Positions 54,283 to 63,560 of a stretch of DNA of 64,000 bases are shown piece after piece. A program made the position numbers and the translations under genes. The stretch is taken from positions 62,001 to 126,000 of the forward strand of contig NZ_AODL01000002.1 in NCBI RefSeq assembly GCF_000525995.1, in the 5' to 3' direction. The notes below the pieces were generated by a model. That model did not search any database and was not told the origin of the DNA. It saw only the letters and a program-made list of their open reading frames with translations. This DNA comes from Paenilisteria riparia FSL S10-1204 (lineage in GTDB: Bacteria; Bacillota; Bacilli; Lactobacillales; Listeriaceae). Position 1 is the first letter of the stretch. Each line of letters begins with the position of its first letter.

Positions 54283-56589
54283 GTGAAAGATATCTACAAA
54301 AAAGGGTTAAAGGTAGTTTTAGCAGCAGGTTTAACACTTGGGATTGGCACGACGGCGATTGGGAGTAATGGTTATACGGCGGATGCTGCGTTAGATTCAA
54401 ATTTGGTGCCTGTACAGATCTTGGGTATTAATGATTTCCACGGGGCGCTGGATACTCCTTCTAGTTCACCGCTTGGTAAGATTGGTGGCGCGGATTATTT
54501 AGCGACGAATCTGAATAATACGGAAGCAGATTTTTTAACGGCGAATGGACTAGCAGACAATGCGGCGGGGAATTCGGTTCGTGTACAAGCTGGAGATATG
54601 GTGGGGGCTAGCCCTGCGGTATCTGGTTTGCTACAAGATGAACCAACTATTAAGGTGCTAAATCGAATGAAATTCGAGATTGGGACGCTTGGGAATCACG
54701 AGTTTGATGAAGGTTTGGCGGAGTTTAAGCGTATTTTAGATGGTGGCGATACGACTGATTTTAATGAAATCACGCAGAACTATGATCATGAGGCATCTGA
54801 TATGTCGATTGTGGTGGCGAATGTGGTGAAGAAGTCGGATGGCACGATTCCTTATGGCTTTAAACCATACGAGATTAAGAATATGGGTGGCGTTGATGTT
54901 GGCTTTATCGGCGTCGTGACGACGGAGATTCCTTCTTTAGTTTTGGCGAATCATATTCAAGATTATAATTTCTTGGATGAGGCGGAAACGATTGCGAAAT
55001 ATTCTGCGGAACTGCAAGCAAAAGGGGTGAAGGCGATTGTGGTGCTTTCTCACGTGCCTGCTTTGACTCCTGGAAATCCGACGAATGGGGAAGGTAGTGT
55101 GTCTGGTGCTGCGGTTGACATGATGAATAAAGTGAACCAAATCGCTCCGGATAATAGTGTGGATCTTGTTCTAGCGGGACATAATCATCAATATACGAAT
55201 GGCAAAGTTGGTAATACACGTATTGTGCAAAGTTATAATAATGGGAAGGCGTATTCGAATGTGACGGGTGTGCTCAATAAAACAACGAAAGATTTTGAAG
55301 CAACGCCGAATGCGGAGGTTAAATATAATTTGCAAGATGTGACACCAGATGCTGGAGTTCGTTCGGTAATTGATGAGGCGTATGCGCTTGTGAATCCAGT
55401 GATTAGTAAACCGATTGGTCAAATGGATAGTGCGGTTATGACGCGTGATACGAATGCGGATAATGAGTCGCCACTTGGCAATTTAATTACGGATGGTCAA
55501 CGCGAGATGGCGAAAAAAGCAGGGATTTCTGTGGATTTTGCGATGACGAATAACGGTGGTATTCGTGCGGACTTGGTTGGTACAGCGGCGAATGGGTCTT
55601 ACGCAGTGACGTGGGGCGCGGCGCAAGCGGTACAGCCTTTTGGGAACATTTTGCAAGTGGTAGAATTGACTGGCGCGGATATTGTGGAAGCGCTGAATCA
55701 GCAATATGATGAGTCTGAGAAGTACTTTTTACAAGTATCGGGTTTGACGTATACGTACACGAAGAATGATGCGGGTGAGAAGCGTGTGGTGGATGTGAAG
55801 AAAGAGGATGGCACGAAGCTGGATGAATCTGCGACTTATCGTGTGGTAATTAATGACTTTTTGTTCGGTGGCGGAGATTCGTTCTCGGCATTCACGAAAG
55901 GTAAGCAAGTCGATGTTATTGATCCAGATACGGATACATTTATTAACTATATTCAATCCCAAACGAAGCTTGTAACGCCTGAATTAGGCCGCAAGGTATT
56001 CAAAACAGAAGCTGAGATTGCGAAGGAAAAAGAAGATGCGGCTATTCAAGCAATTACGGACAGCACGACATTCCAATCGTACAAAGAAAAAGATGCTATC
56101 TTTAAAGGGAAAACGGTTCCTGGTGCGACGGTAGCTATTGATACGCTAGCTGTGAAGACGGCGAAGGCTGCACCGATTGTGGCAGATGCGGATGGTAACT
56201 TTGAAGTGGATATGGGCAGTGAGAACTTGAAAGAGGGCGATACGTTTGATGTGACGGTGACGGACGCGAATGGCTATAGTAAGGTGTTTACGGTAGCTGT
56301 GATGGCGGCTGATCCGGTTGATAACGGTGGTGGAGAAGAGGTACCTGGAGACAATAGTGGTGGAGCAACGACGCCAGACCCGAATGGTAATAATGGTGGT
56401 ACGACTACGCCTGCTGTGACACCTCCAGCGGCGACGGATAATGGAAGCAAGACGCCTTCTGCTATTGTTCCTGTGAAGCAAGACGGGGCATTGCCGCAGA
56501 CTGGTGATGAAACGCAAACGGGTGCCATTTTTGGTGGACTTGTATTGATTGGTGCGGCTGTCTATTATTTAAGACGCAAAGCTGCATAA
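54283..56589 (+). CDS. Cell-wall-anchored 5'-nucleotidase/2',3'-cyclic phosphodiesterase
   Basis: Surface enzyme releasing phosphate and nucleosides from extracellular nucleotides. 768 residues: signal peptide (1 to about 36, basic then hydrophobic VVLAAGLTLGIGTTA), calcineurin-like metal-binding domain (NDFHG at 50-54, GTLGNHEFDEG, VLAGHNHQY), 5'-nucleotidase C-terminal domain (NNGGIRADL, VQPFGN, LFGGGDSFSAF), a bacterial Ig-like repeat, a Gly/Asn/Pro-rich spacer, and a sortase signal LPQTG at 737-741 followed by a helix and RRKAA. GTG 54283 with AAAGGGAGG. Own promoter. Such enzymes can dampen host purinergic signals in pathogens; that role is not implied here. Confidence 0.93.
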   Translation: MKDIYKKGLKVVLAAGLTLGIGTTAIGSNGYTADAALDSNLVPVQILGINDFHGALDTPSSSPLGKIGGADYLATNLNNTEADFLTANGLADNAAGNSVRVQAGDMVGASPAVSGLLQDEPTIKVLNRMKFEIGTLGNHEFDEGLAEFKRILDGGDTTDFNEITQNYDHEASDMSIVVANVVKKSDGTIPYGFKPYEIKNMGGVDVGFIGVVTTEIPSLVLANHIQDYNFLDEAETIAKYSAELQAKGVKAIVVLSHVPALTPGNPTNGEGSVSGAAVDMMNKVNQIAPDNSVDLVLAGHNHQYTNGKVGNTRIVQSYNNGKAYSNVTGVLNKTTKDFEATPNAEVKYNLQDVTPDAGVRSVIDEAYALVNPVISKPIGQMDSAVMTRDTNADNESPLGNLITDGQREMAKKAGISVDFAMTNNGGIRADLVGTAANGSYAVTWGAAQAVQPFGNILQVVELTGADIVEALNQQYDESEKYFLQVSGLTYTYTKNDAGEKRVVDVKKEDGTKLDESATYRVVINDFLFGGGDSFSAFTKGKQVDVIDPDTDTFINYIQSQTKLVTPELGRKVFKTEAEIAKEKEDAAIQAITDSTTFQSYKEKDAIFKGKTVPGATVAIDTLAVKTAKAAPIVADADGNFEVDMGSENLKEGDTFDVTVTDANGYSKVFTVAVMAADPVDNGGGEEVPGDNSGGATTPDPNGNNGGTTTPAVTPPAATDNGSKTPSAIVPVKQDGALPQTGDETQTGAIFGGLVLIGAAVYYLRRKAA

Positions 56590-56598
56590 TTTCGGAAT

Positions 56599-56635
56599 GG
56601 TCGGGCGTGCCTAACTGGTACGCCTGACCGTTTTT
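56599..56635 (+). terminator. Terminator of the 5'-nucleotidase gene
   Basis: GGTCGGGCGT and ACGCCTGACC (one G-U), 11-base loop, five T. Confidence 0.85.
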
Positions 56636-56680
56636 AGTATATAATGAAGACATGATGAGATTTCTGGAAGGTATGATGGC

Positions 56681-57757
56681 ATGAAAAATGGAACGAAACC
56701 AATGTATCAGCAAATAAGTGATGATTTGAAGCGGCAAATTGCGACGGGGGAACTTGCTGTGGGTGCTAAGTTGCCGACGGAGATGGAGCTGACGAAGGCC
56801 TATCAGGTAAGCCGAATTACGACGAAGCGCGCGGTGGAAATTTTGGCGGAGGATGGGTTGATTATTCGCAGGCCGGGACGGGGTTCGTTTGTTTTGGGTG
56901 AGCCACAGAAGCATGAACGGAAGCAGACTGCGATGTTTGGAGCTGTTGTTGCTGGGATTGCTGCACCATTTGGGCAGTGTTTGATTGAGACATTGAGCGA
57001 GGAAGTTTGGGAACGGGAAGGCTCGTTATTATTGTTGCAATCGCATGGGAAGCCTGATTTGGAGGCGGATGCAATTTTGAAGTTGAAGCAGTTGGATGTG
57101 GATGGATTGCTGATTTGGCCTTCTTCTGGGGAGTACCTCGGGGCCGAGATTTTGCAGTTGATTGTGGATCGGTATCCGTTTGTTTTGATTGATCGCCAAG
57201 TGAAAGGTATGAAGACGAAGTCGGTTGGCACGAATAATGTGAAAATGACGAAGGAGGCGCTTGCGTATTTATTTTCGCAGGGGCACCGGGATATTGGCTT
57301 TGTGTCGATGGAGCCAAGTTTTAATTCTTCGGTGGAGGAGCGTCTGGAAGGGTTTATTGAGAGTCATGCGGATCAGGGCATTGCGATTCAGCGTGAGGCT
57401 TGGCTGGTTGATGCCCAAGTGGATTTGTTGCATGGGCAATTGGTTGATTTATTACAGCGAAATCCGACGTTGACGGCATTGTTTGTGGCTGAATATGAAT
57501 TGGCGGTTCGTGTTTGGGAGAGTTTACAAAGCTTGGGGTATCGAGTGCCTACAGATATTTCGCTCATATGCTTTGATTCGCCAGAGGAGCTTGCTGGTGG
57601 GGTTTGTTTTACGCATGTGAAGCAAGATGAGGTTGCGATTGCTAAAGAGGCTGTGGCGCTTTTAAAACGGGCCATTGCAGGGGACGCTAAACCGGAACGC
57701 GTGTTGTTAGATGGCGAACTTGTTTTAGGGGATACGGTAGCTGTTAGAAAACAATAA
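56681..57757 (+). CDS. GntR/LacI-type (AraR-like) transcriptional regulator
   Basis: 358 residues: N-terminal GntR winged helix (PMYQQISDDLKRQIATGELA, then PTEMELTKAYQVSRITTKRA) joined to a LacI-type sugar-binding domain (about 85-358; GLLIWPSSGEY, PFVLIDRQVKG, GHRDIGFVSM, ISLICFDSPEE). This is the AraR arrangement, used for sensing a sugar. The likely targets are close by: the alpha-mannosidase or itself; the promoter in front of the gene is not clear. A weak ribosome binding site GGAAGG lies about 12 bases before the ATG. A bidirectional terminator divides it from rnjA. Confidence 0.85.
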   Translation: MKNGTKPMYQQISDDLKRQIATGELAVGAKLPTEMELTKAYQVSRITTKRAVEILAEDGLIIRRPGRGSFVLGEPQKHERKQTAMFGAVVAGIAAPFGQCLIETLSEEVWEREGSLLLLQSHGKPDLEADAILKLKQLDVDGLLIWPSSGEYLGAEILQLIVDRYPFVLIDRQVKGMKTKSVGTNNVKMTKEALAYLFSQGHRDIGFVSMEPSFNSSVEERLEGFIESHADQGIAIQREAWLVDAQVDLLHGQLVDLLQRNPTLTALFVAEYELAVRVWESLQSLGYRVPTDISLICFDSPEELAGGVCFTHVKQDEVAIAKEAVALLKRAIAGDAKPERVLLDGELVLGDTVAVRKQ

Positions 57758-57818
57758 AAAGCATCAAATCGAAAGGACAAGAGCGCGAATGCTTTGCCTC
57801 AGGATTTGATGCTTTTTT
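57757..57818. terminator. Bidirectional terminator between the AraR-like gene and rnjA
   Basis: Perfect 14-base arms AAAAGCATCAAATC and GATTTGATGCTTTT across a 32-base loop, T runs on both strands. Confidence 0.85.
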
Positions 57819-57823
57819 GACGC

Positions 57824-59491
57824 CTAGACTTCCATAATGATTGGTAAAATCATTGGCCGACGCTTTGTTTTTTCGTAAAGGAATGGTTGAAGTGTGTCGG
57901 TAATTTCGTTTTTGATTTCAGACCATTGTGTGGCTTTGCCATCCATCACTTTGTTTAGGTGACGGCGCAGTAAGCCTTGTGCTTCGTTGATGAGGTTGCC
58001 TGATTCGCGCATGTAGATGAAACCGCGGGAAATGATATCAGGGCCTGCCATTACTTTGTTTTTGTTCATGCTAATGGAAACAACAACGATAACGAGTCCT
58101 TCTTCGGACAAGACGCGGCGATCGCGCAATACGATGTTTCCGATGTCGCCAATGCCACTTCCGTCGATATACACGCTTGCTGCTTGGATTTTACCTGCAA
58201 CATGTGCAGAATCAGCGGTTAAAGCAAGGACATCACCGTTTTCCATGATGAAGCTATTTTCTAATGGAACACCGCAATTAAACGCGGATTGGGCGTGTAA
58301 TTTTTGCATGCGGAATTCGCCGTGAATTGGCATGAAATATTTAGGCTTCATTAGGCGAAGCATTAGTTTCTGTTCTTGTTGGCCACCGTGACCAGATGTG
58401 TGAATGTTGTTTACTTTACCGTGGATAACTTCAGCGCCTGCTTGATATAGTAAGTTGATTGTGCGGTTTACGCTGATTGTGTTTCCTGGAATCGGTGAAG
58501 ATGAGAAAACAACAGTGTCGCCTGGTTGAATTTGAATTTGGCGGTGCGTCCCGTTAGCGATACGTGAAAGTGCTGCCATTGGCTCTCCTTGGCTACCTGT
58601 ACAAAGAATCGTTACTTCGTTGGCTGCCAGTTTGTTCAGTTGACCCCATTCGATAAACGTGTCTTTTGGTGCCTGAATATAGCCAAGTTCAATTCCGATA
58701 GCAATTGCTGAATCCATACTACGACCGAAAACAGCGATTTTACGGCCAGTTTCAACTGCAGATTCAACAACTTGTTGTAAACGATAAATGTTGGATGCGA
58801 ATGTTGCAAAAATAATTCGGCCGTCCACATCACGGAAAATATTTTTGATGCTTTCGCCAACAACGCGTTCGCTCATTGTAAAGTTTGGAACTTCGGCGTT
58901 TGTGGAGTCAGATAGCAAGCAAAGCACGCCTTCTTTTCCGATTTCCGCCATTTTTGTTAAGTTTGCTGGTTCGCCAACAGGTGTAAAGTCAAACTTGAAA
59001 TCGCCTGTGTGGACGATGTTACCAGATGGTGTTTTGACAACAATCCCGTAGGAATCAGGGATACTATGTGTTGTTGCGAAGAATGAAATACTAGTTTTGC
59101 GGAATTTGAAAACATCGTCTTCTTCAAATTCATAGATTTTTGTTTGGCGTAACAAGCCATGTTCTTCTAATTTATTGCGAATTAATGCTGCAGCTAATTT
59201 TCCAGCATAAACGGGGATATTTAGTTCGCGAAGCAAGTAAGGAACGCCACCGATATGATCCTCGTGACCATGGGTGATGAAAAGGCCTTTAATTTTTTCT
59301 TTGTTTTTTATTAGATAGGTGTAATCAGGAATAACGTAATCAATGCCTAGCAGTTCATCTTCTGGGAACTTAATACCAGCATCGATGAGGATTATTTCAT
59401 CCTGAAATTGCACGCCGTATGTGTTTTTTCCGATTTCGCCTAGACCACCGAGTGCGAAAACGGCTGTTTCATTATTTTTTACAAATTTCAT
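57824..59491 (-). CDS. rnjA: Ribonuclease J1
   Basis: Essential 5'-to-3' exonuclease and endonuclease of mRNA decay and RNA maturation. 555 residues, the same as in B. subtilis. Metallo-beta-lactamase motif HGHEDHIGG with His74, His76, Asp78 and His79; further metal ligands in VHTGDFKFD; beta-CASP motifs [11 protein letters not shown] and TCHSGH-type [14 protein letters not shown]-terminal domain with [14 protein letters not shown]. It follows rpoY by 6 bases in the same operon, the usual Firmicute arrangement. Confidence 0.97.
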   Translation of the reverse strand: MKFVKNNETAVFALGGLGEIGKNTYGVQFQDEIILIDAGIKFPEDELLGIDYVIPDYTYLIKNKEKIKGLFITHGHEDHIGGVPYLLRELNIPVYAGKLAAALIRNKLEEHGLLRQTKIYEFEEDDVFKFRKTSISFFATTHSIPDSYGIVVKTPSGNIVHTGDFKFDFTPVGEPANLTKMAEIGKEGVLCLLSDSTNAEVPNFTMSERVVGESIKNIFRDVDGRIIFATFASNIYRLQQVVESAVETGRKIAVFGRSMDSAIAIGIELGYIQAPKDTFIEWGQLNKLAANEVTILCTGSQGEPMAALSRIANGTHRQIQIQPGDTVVFSSSPIPGNTISVNRTINLLYQAGAEVIHGKVNNIHTSGHGGQQEQKLMLRLMKPKYFMPIHGEFRMQKLHAQSAFNCGVPLENSFIMENGDVLALTADSAHVAGKIQAASVYIDGSGIGDIGNIVLRDRRVLSEEGLVIVVVSISMNKNKVMAGPDIISRGFIYMRESGNLINEAQGLLRRHLNKVMDGKATQWSEIKNEITDTLQPFLYEKTKRRPMILPIIMEV

Positions 59492-59497
59492 AGCAGA

Positions 59498-59707
59498 TTA
59501 CTGCCCCCACAGTTGAAAATCTTCATTTTGTTTTTCATATTGTAGGTGTGCTTCGCTAAGTTCCTCTATTAGTTCGATATGGAAGGGTTGGTCTTTAAGA
59601 ATAACGCGAACTTCTGGCGCGCCACTTGCTTCCACATAAATCGATTTTGTCTTCTCTCTTACTGGTGTTTCCGTTTTTGTTTCTTGAAAATACACTTTAA
59701 AAATCAT
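59498..59707 (-). CDS. rpoY: RNA polymerase epsilon subunit
   Basis: 69 residues (DUF1447). [20 protein letters not shown], then [20 protein letters not shown] and LEYEKQN-like [14 protein letters not shown] at the end match the small epsilon subunit that binds RNA polymerase in Firmicutes. AAGGAGAG precedes the ATG. First gene of the rpoY-rnjA pair. Confidence 0.95.
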   Translation of the reverse strand: MIFKVYFQETKTETPVREKTKSIYVEASGAPEVRVILKDQPFHIELIEELSEAHLQYEKQNEDFQLWGQ

Positions 59708-60253
59708 TTTTTTCTCTCCTTTATGTTTAAGTTAATATTCATTGTAAAAACAGCACTGCTCCTCATTTGCAGTCTATTTACATACAGTTTCATGGATAAA
59801 AAGGGTGACGACGCTAATAAAAAGGCAAAAAGAAACAATGGTAGCCATACGTATCGATATTGCTAAGGTGAGCTACGAGTTTAGCTTATAACATGACATT
59901 CTGCGCATCTTCTCCCTACTACAATTGAATACCATTATTCTGCGCATTTTAAACAAAATGGGAAGAAAATGATTTCAATTCATGGCAGGTATAACGAGTC
60001 ACTTCATTTTGAAAAAGAATCCGAACTTTTATCCTTGAGTTCTAATATACCATAAAAATCAATAAATGCTACTACAATATCTTAAAAAAGGGTAGAAAAT
60101 ACAAGAAGTACTTACGAAATTTATTTTTTTAGTCGCAAACAGTCGTCTTTTTCGTTCGAAATTGCCCGTTTTTGTGTTTTTTTTGGTATACTGATGTGGA
60201 GAACTTTTTTTGGGTGTTGTTTCCCCGCAAATTTGGTTTTGAGGAGATTGGTC
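59708..60253. other. 546-base divergent intergenic region
   Basis: Separates rpoY (minus) and the HAD gene (plus). A plus-strand frame here could give a peptide with one hydrophobic stretch and a basic tail (ends NGSHTYRYC), but it has no ribosome binding site and overlaps the rpoY leader. TTCTGCGCAT occurs twice (near 59897 and 59938). Otherwise AT-rich without structure I can name. Confidence 0.4.
60184..60192 (+). promoter_or_regulatory. Extended -10 promoter of the HAD phosphatase gene
   Basis: TTGGTATACT contains TG one base before TATACT (60187-60192). No good -35. The leader would be about 55 bases. Confidence 0.5.
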
Positions 60254-61024
60254 ATGAAAAAAATTGTGTTTTTTGACGTGGACGGTACATTGGTGAACGA
60301 ACAGAAAGAAATTCCAGATTCGGCAAGAAAAGCTGTGAAAGCTTTGCAAGACAAGGATGTTTACGTAGCTATTGCATCTGGTCGCGCACCATTTTTATTA
60401 AAAGAAATATGTAAAGAACTAAATATTAATTCGTATGTGAGCTTTAATGGGCAATACGTGGTTTTTGAAGGGGAGATGGTTTTTGATAATCCGCTACCAC
60501 AGCAATCGATGGAGCGCTTGATTGTGCTTAGTGAGGAGTTGGATCACCCGCTTGTGTTCATGAATGAGGAGACGCTTCGCACGAATATTCCGGATCATCA
60601 TAAAGTACATGAAGGGATGAATTCACTGAAAGAAGGATATCCTGAGCTTGATGCCGAGTTTTATAAAGACCGGACACTATATCAATGTTTGCTTTTTGCG
60701 GACGAGAGTTATGATGCGTTTTACAAAGAAAATTTCCCGGAATACGGCTTTTTGCGTTGGCATGATGTGTCGATGGATGTAGCACCAGCCAATGGGTCTA
60801 AAGCAGTAGGAATTCGCGAAATGCTAAAACGTCTCGACTTCAAAATTGAAGATGCCTATGCGTTTGGCGACGGTTTAAATGATATTGAAATGTTACAAGA
60901 AGTCGGCACGGGAGTCGCGATGGGAAATGGTCGCGATGAAGTAAAAGCAGTGGCGGATTATGTGACGGATTCGGTGGATGACGACGGTCTGTTAAAGGGA
61001 TTACAACATTTAGGATTATTATAA
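60254..61024 (+). CDS. Cof-type HAD-family phosphatase
   Basis: 256 residues. HAD motif I FDVDGTLV with nucleophile Asp8 and Asp10, motif II in IASGR, Lys of motif III in NGSKAVGIREML, motif IV FGDGLNDIEMLQ. A C2-type cap lies between (residues about 85-185). Such proteins hydrolyse sugar phosphates, flavin precursors or similar small phosphates. ATG 60254 with GAGGAG is chosen; the frame is open further upstream. Confidence 0.9.
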   Translation: MKKIVFFDVDGTLVNEQKEIPDSARKAVKALQDKDVYVAIASGRAPFLLKEICKELNINSYVSFNGQYVVFEGEMVFDNPLPQQSMERLIVLSEELDHPLVFMNEETLRTNIPDHHKVHEGMNSLKEGYPELDAEFYKDRTLYQCLLFADESYDAFYKENFPEYGFLRWHDVSMDVAPANGSKAVGIREMLKRLDFKIEDAYAFGDGLNDIEMLQEVGTGVAMGNGRDEVKAVADYVTDSVDDDGLLKGLQHLGLL

Positions 61025-61031
61025 AAGAAAC

Positions 61032-61059
61032 GGCGAGTCAACTCTGATTCGCCATTTTT
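61032..61059 (+). terminator. Terminator of the HAD gene
   Basis: GGCGAGTCA and TGATTCGCC (one G-U), 4-base loop, then ATTTTTG. Confidence 0.85.
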
Positions 61060-61224
61060 GTAGTGCCACTAGAGTTTCATGAATCGCAAGGAAATACATG
61101 GTGATAGAATAATTTTTCTCTTCGGGTAAGATGTGTTTCCTGCCGTACACAAATCGAGCGCTTGTCGCCGATTTATCTGGGGTATGCTCTCAATTCAAAC
61201 AAATCTGGAGAGAGGGAATGCCTG

Positions 61225-61332
61225 ATGTCAGTCGCAGAAGCGTTAACAGTGGCTATTGGCTTTGGTATGTTTGTTGTATCATTAGTCAAGTTAGTTATTG
61301 TTATCGTGGACACATCAAGACACGACAAATAA
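61225..61332 (+). CDS. Candidate type I toxin (holin-like small membrane peptide)
   Basis: 35 residues: MSVAEALTVAIGFGM, then one long hydrophobic helix (FVVSLVKLVIVIV) and a charged tail DTSRHDK. This is the pattern of the small holin-like toxins of Firmicutes (PF16935 kind, related in design to TxpA and BsrG), which damage the membrane when over-produced. GAGAGAGGGA lies 8 bases before the ATG. A strong bidirectional terminator overlaps the stop codon, and a promoter on the other strand points back at the gene, as for toxins silenced by a convergent antisense RNA. Membership is by eye, not by search. Confidence 0.68.
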   Translation: MSVAEALTVAIGFGMFVVSLVKLVIVIVDTSRHDK

Positions 61333-61376
61333 AACCCATCTAAACCATTCTCTGACCAGAGATTTAGATGGGTTTT
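61331..61376. terminator. Bidirectional terminator of toxin mRNA and antisense RNA
   Basis: Perfect 14-base arms AAAACCCATCTAAA and TTTAGATGGGTTTT, with an inner CTCT/AGAG stem; A and T runs serve both strands. Confidence 0.85.
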
Positions 61377-61466
61377 AACCATTTAAATTGGAAAGTCGCC
61401 GTCTTTGCAACGATCTATGTAACTCCACAAAGAGTGAGTCATGCGACAACATGGCTCTCTTTTAAT
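61331..61466 (-). ncRNA. Candidate antisense antitoxin RNA
   Basis: A minus-strand -10 box (TATAAT, complement of 61473-61478) would start a transcript near 61466 that runs into the toxin terminator, giving about 135 bases, or longer if it reads on into the toxin. It would pair with the 3' end of the toxin mRNA, the arrangement of TxpA/RatA and BsrG/SR4. No reading frame is in it. No good -35 is visible. Inference from layout. Confidence 0.4.
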
Positions 61467-61469
61467 GAT

Positions 61470-61506
61470 TATATTATAGCATGCGAAGAGAGAATGCTAT
61501 AATATA
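61470..61506. promoter_or_regulatory. Palindrome with mirrored -10 boxes
   Basis: Perfect 13-base inverted repeat, TATATTATAGCAT (61470-61482) and ATGCTATAATATA (61494-61506), with 11 bases between. Each arm contains TATAAT in its own outward direction (minus: 61473-61478, plus: 61498-61503), so it can serve as a divergent promoter for the antisense RNA and the OPT gene, or as an operator. Confidence 0.5.
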
Positions 61507-61644
61507 AAATTCGAATTATGAATGGCGCTCTTTATTCCAGATATCCATTGCGAAATGGAAAGAAAAGGCGTAAAATAGATAATGAATTTTTGCTTTAAAG
61601 GGGCAAAGATGACATAGACAAAAAACAAAAGGAGTAGTTGCAAA

Positions 61645-63543
61645 ATGAGTAATAATAGTAGTGGCAAGAAGTTTCAGCCTTACATACCTGCCTCTAAATC
61701 ATTACCAGAATTGACCGTGACAGCTATTGTTCTTGGTATTATTCTTTCGATTTTGTTTGGTGCAGCTAATGCTTACTTAGGTCTTAAAGTGGGCTTGACT
61801 GTATCGGCGTCGATTCCGGCAGCGGTCATCTCGATGGGGATTTTGCGGGGGATATTTAGGCGTGATTCTATTTTAGAGAACAATATTGTACAGACAATGA
61901 CAACTGCAGGGGAAGCGCTTGGTGCTGGTGCGGTGTTCACGATTCCAGCGTTGTTCATGATGGGGGTGGAAATCAAACAAATCATGCTCGTGTTTATTGT
62001 TCTAACTGGTGGATTCCTAGGGGTATTCATGATGGTGCCGCTAAGAAGAATGCTGATTGTTAATGAGCATGAAACTTTACCATATCCAGAAGGAACCGCA
62101 TGTGCCGAAGTGCTAAAAACCGGTGAAAAAGGTGGCGGCACACAGGCAAAACTTGTTGTTTTTGGTTTTGCGATTGGTGGTGTTGTCAAGGTTCTTACAG
62201 ATGGGTTTAAATTGTTTAGAAGCGATGTGCAGACTGGTATTTATAATTTCCAAAATGCGTTTATCGGGACGCAAATTTATCCCGCATTACTAGGTGTTGG
62301 TTTCATTATCGGACCAAAGATTGCTGGGCAGATGGTTGCCGGTGGTTTGATGGCTTCGCTTGTATTGATTCCTTCGATTGCATTTTTCGGAGCGGGAAGT
62401 TCAGACGTTATTTTCCCAGCGACGGAAGCTTTGAAAACATTAGATGCCAGTATGATTTGGGATAATTATATTCGTTACATCGGTGCGGGAGCGGTTGCTG
62501 CGGGTGGTTTGATTACACTTGCGAAAACGTTACCAGCGATTTGGCAGACGCTTCGTAGTACGATGATAGGCTTGAATAAGAGTAAAGGTTATAAAGTCAT
62601 GGAATTGGAGCGTACGGATAAAGATATTCCGATGAAATGGGTTCTGATTGGGATTGCTGTTTTGATTGTGGTGATTGCTTTTGATCCATTTACGAATGTC
62701 GGGGTTATCGGAGCGCTTGCAATTGCGATTTTTGGCTTCTTATTTGTAACGGTTGCGTCAAGGATTGTTGGGATTGTTGGTAGTTCTTCGTCGCCTGTTT
62801 CTGGGATGACGATTGCGACACTTCTCATTGTGGCGATTGCGTATAAATCGTTTGGTTACACGGGGACAGAGGGAATTATTTTAACATTGACGGTTGCTGC
62901 GATTGTTTGTACGGCGCTTGCTGTAGCTGGAGACATTTCCCAAGATTTAAAAACGGGGTATCTAGTTGGTGGAACGCCTTGGAAACAACAAGTGGCGATG
63001 ATGATTGGTGTCATGGCGAGTGGTCTTGTGATGGGGTACATTTTGACATTGCTAGATAATGCGTACGGTATGGGCTCTGAAGCTTTGCCAGCACCGAAAG
63101 CAGCTTTGATGAAAATTTTGGCGGAAGGTATTTTAAATGGTAACTTGCCGTGGACATTAATTTTCATTGGGGTAGCGATTGCGGTTGTGATTGAATTCTT
63201 AGGTTTGAACTCGCTTGTTTTTGCGGTTGGGCTTTACTTGCCGCTAAATATTAGTGCGACAGTTATGTTCGGTGGTTTCGTTCGATTGATCGTGAACCAA
63301 GTGATTAAGCGCAAAAAAGACAAGGAAAAAGCGGTGCGTATTGAGCGTGGAACATTGTTTGCTTCAGGACTTATTGCAGGGGAGTCGTTGCTAGGCGTTA
63401 TTATCGCGTTCATCATTTCGATTAACCCGAATATTATTCCGACAGAATACTTGCTTTCGAATCAGTGGCTGCCATTCTTGGTGTTCTTGATTGTGTGCGC
63501 GCTACTTTACTTCTCCACAGTGCCGCGTAAGCAAAAAGCGTAA
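61645..63543 (+). CDS. OPT-family oligopeptide transporter
   Basis: 632 residues with about 14-16 membrane helices. Family signs: AYLGLKVGLTVSASIPAAVI (cited in part) near residue 50, NIVQTMTTAGEALGAGAVFT about residue 90, and VSGMTIATLLIVAI in the second half. OPT proteins import peptides or metal chelates with protons. The bacterial branch carries the peptide-transport type. AAAGGAGTAG precedes the ATG. The next gene, a PqqD-like protein 17 bases downstream, is probably in the same transcript. Confidence 0.88.
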   Translation: MSNNSSGKKFQPYIPASKSLPELTVTAIVLGIILSILFGAANAYLGLKVGLTVSASIPAAVISMGILRGIFRRDSILENNIVQTMTTAGEALGAGAVFTIPALFMMGVEIKQIMLVFIVLTGGFLGVFMMVPLRRMLIVNEHETLPYPEGTACAEVLKTGEKGGGTQAKLVVFGFAIGGVVKVLTDGFKLFRSDVQTGIYNFQNAFIGTQIYPALLGVGFIIGPKIAGQMVAGGLMASLVLIPSIAFFGAGSSDVIFPATEALKTLDASMIWDNYIRYIGAGAVAAGGLITLAKTLPAIWQTLRSTMIGLNKSKGYKVMELERTDKDIPMKWVLIGIAVLIVVIAFDPFTNVGVIGALAIAIFGFLFVTVASRIVGIVGSSSSPVSGMTIATLLIVAIAYKSFGYTGTEGIILTLTVAAIVCTALAVAGDISQDLKTGYLVGGTPWKQQVAMMIGVMASGLVMGYILTLLDNAYGMGSEALPAPKAALMKILAEGILNGNLPWTLIFIGVAIAVVIEFLGLNSLVFAVGLYLPLNISATVMFGGFVRLIVNQVIKRKKDKEKAVRIERGTLFASGLIAGESLLGVIIAFIISINPNIIPTEYLLSNQWLPFLVFLIVCALLYFSTVPRKQKA

Positions 63544-63560
63544 TTGAGGAGCTTTGAAAA

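Noticed and set aside
59579..59866. Open frame overlapping the rpoY start on the opposite strand, ending in a 25-residue basic tail
   Set aside because: Most of it is the complement of rpoY and there is no ribosome binding site for any start inside the gap.
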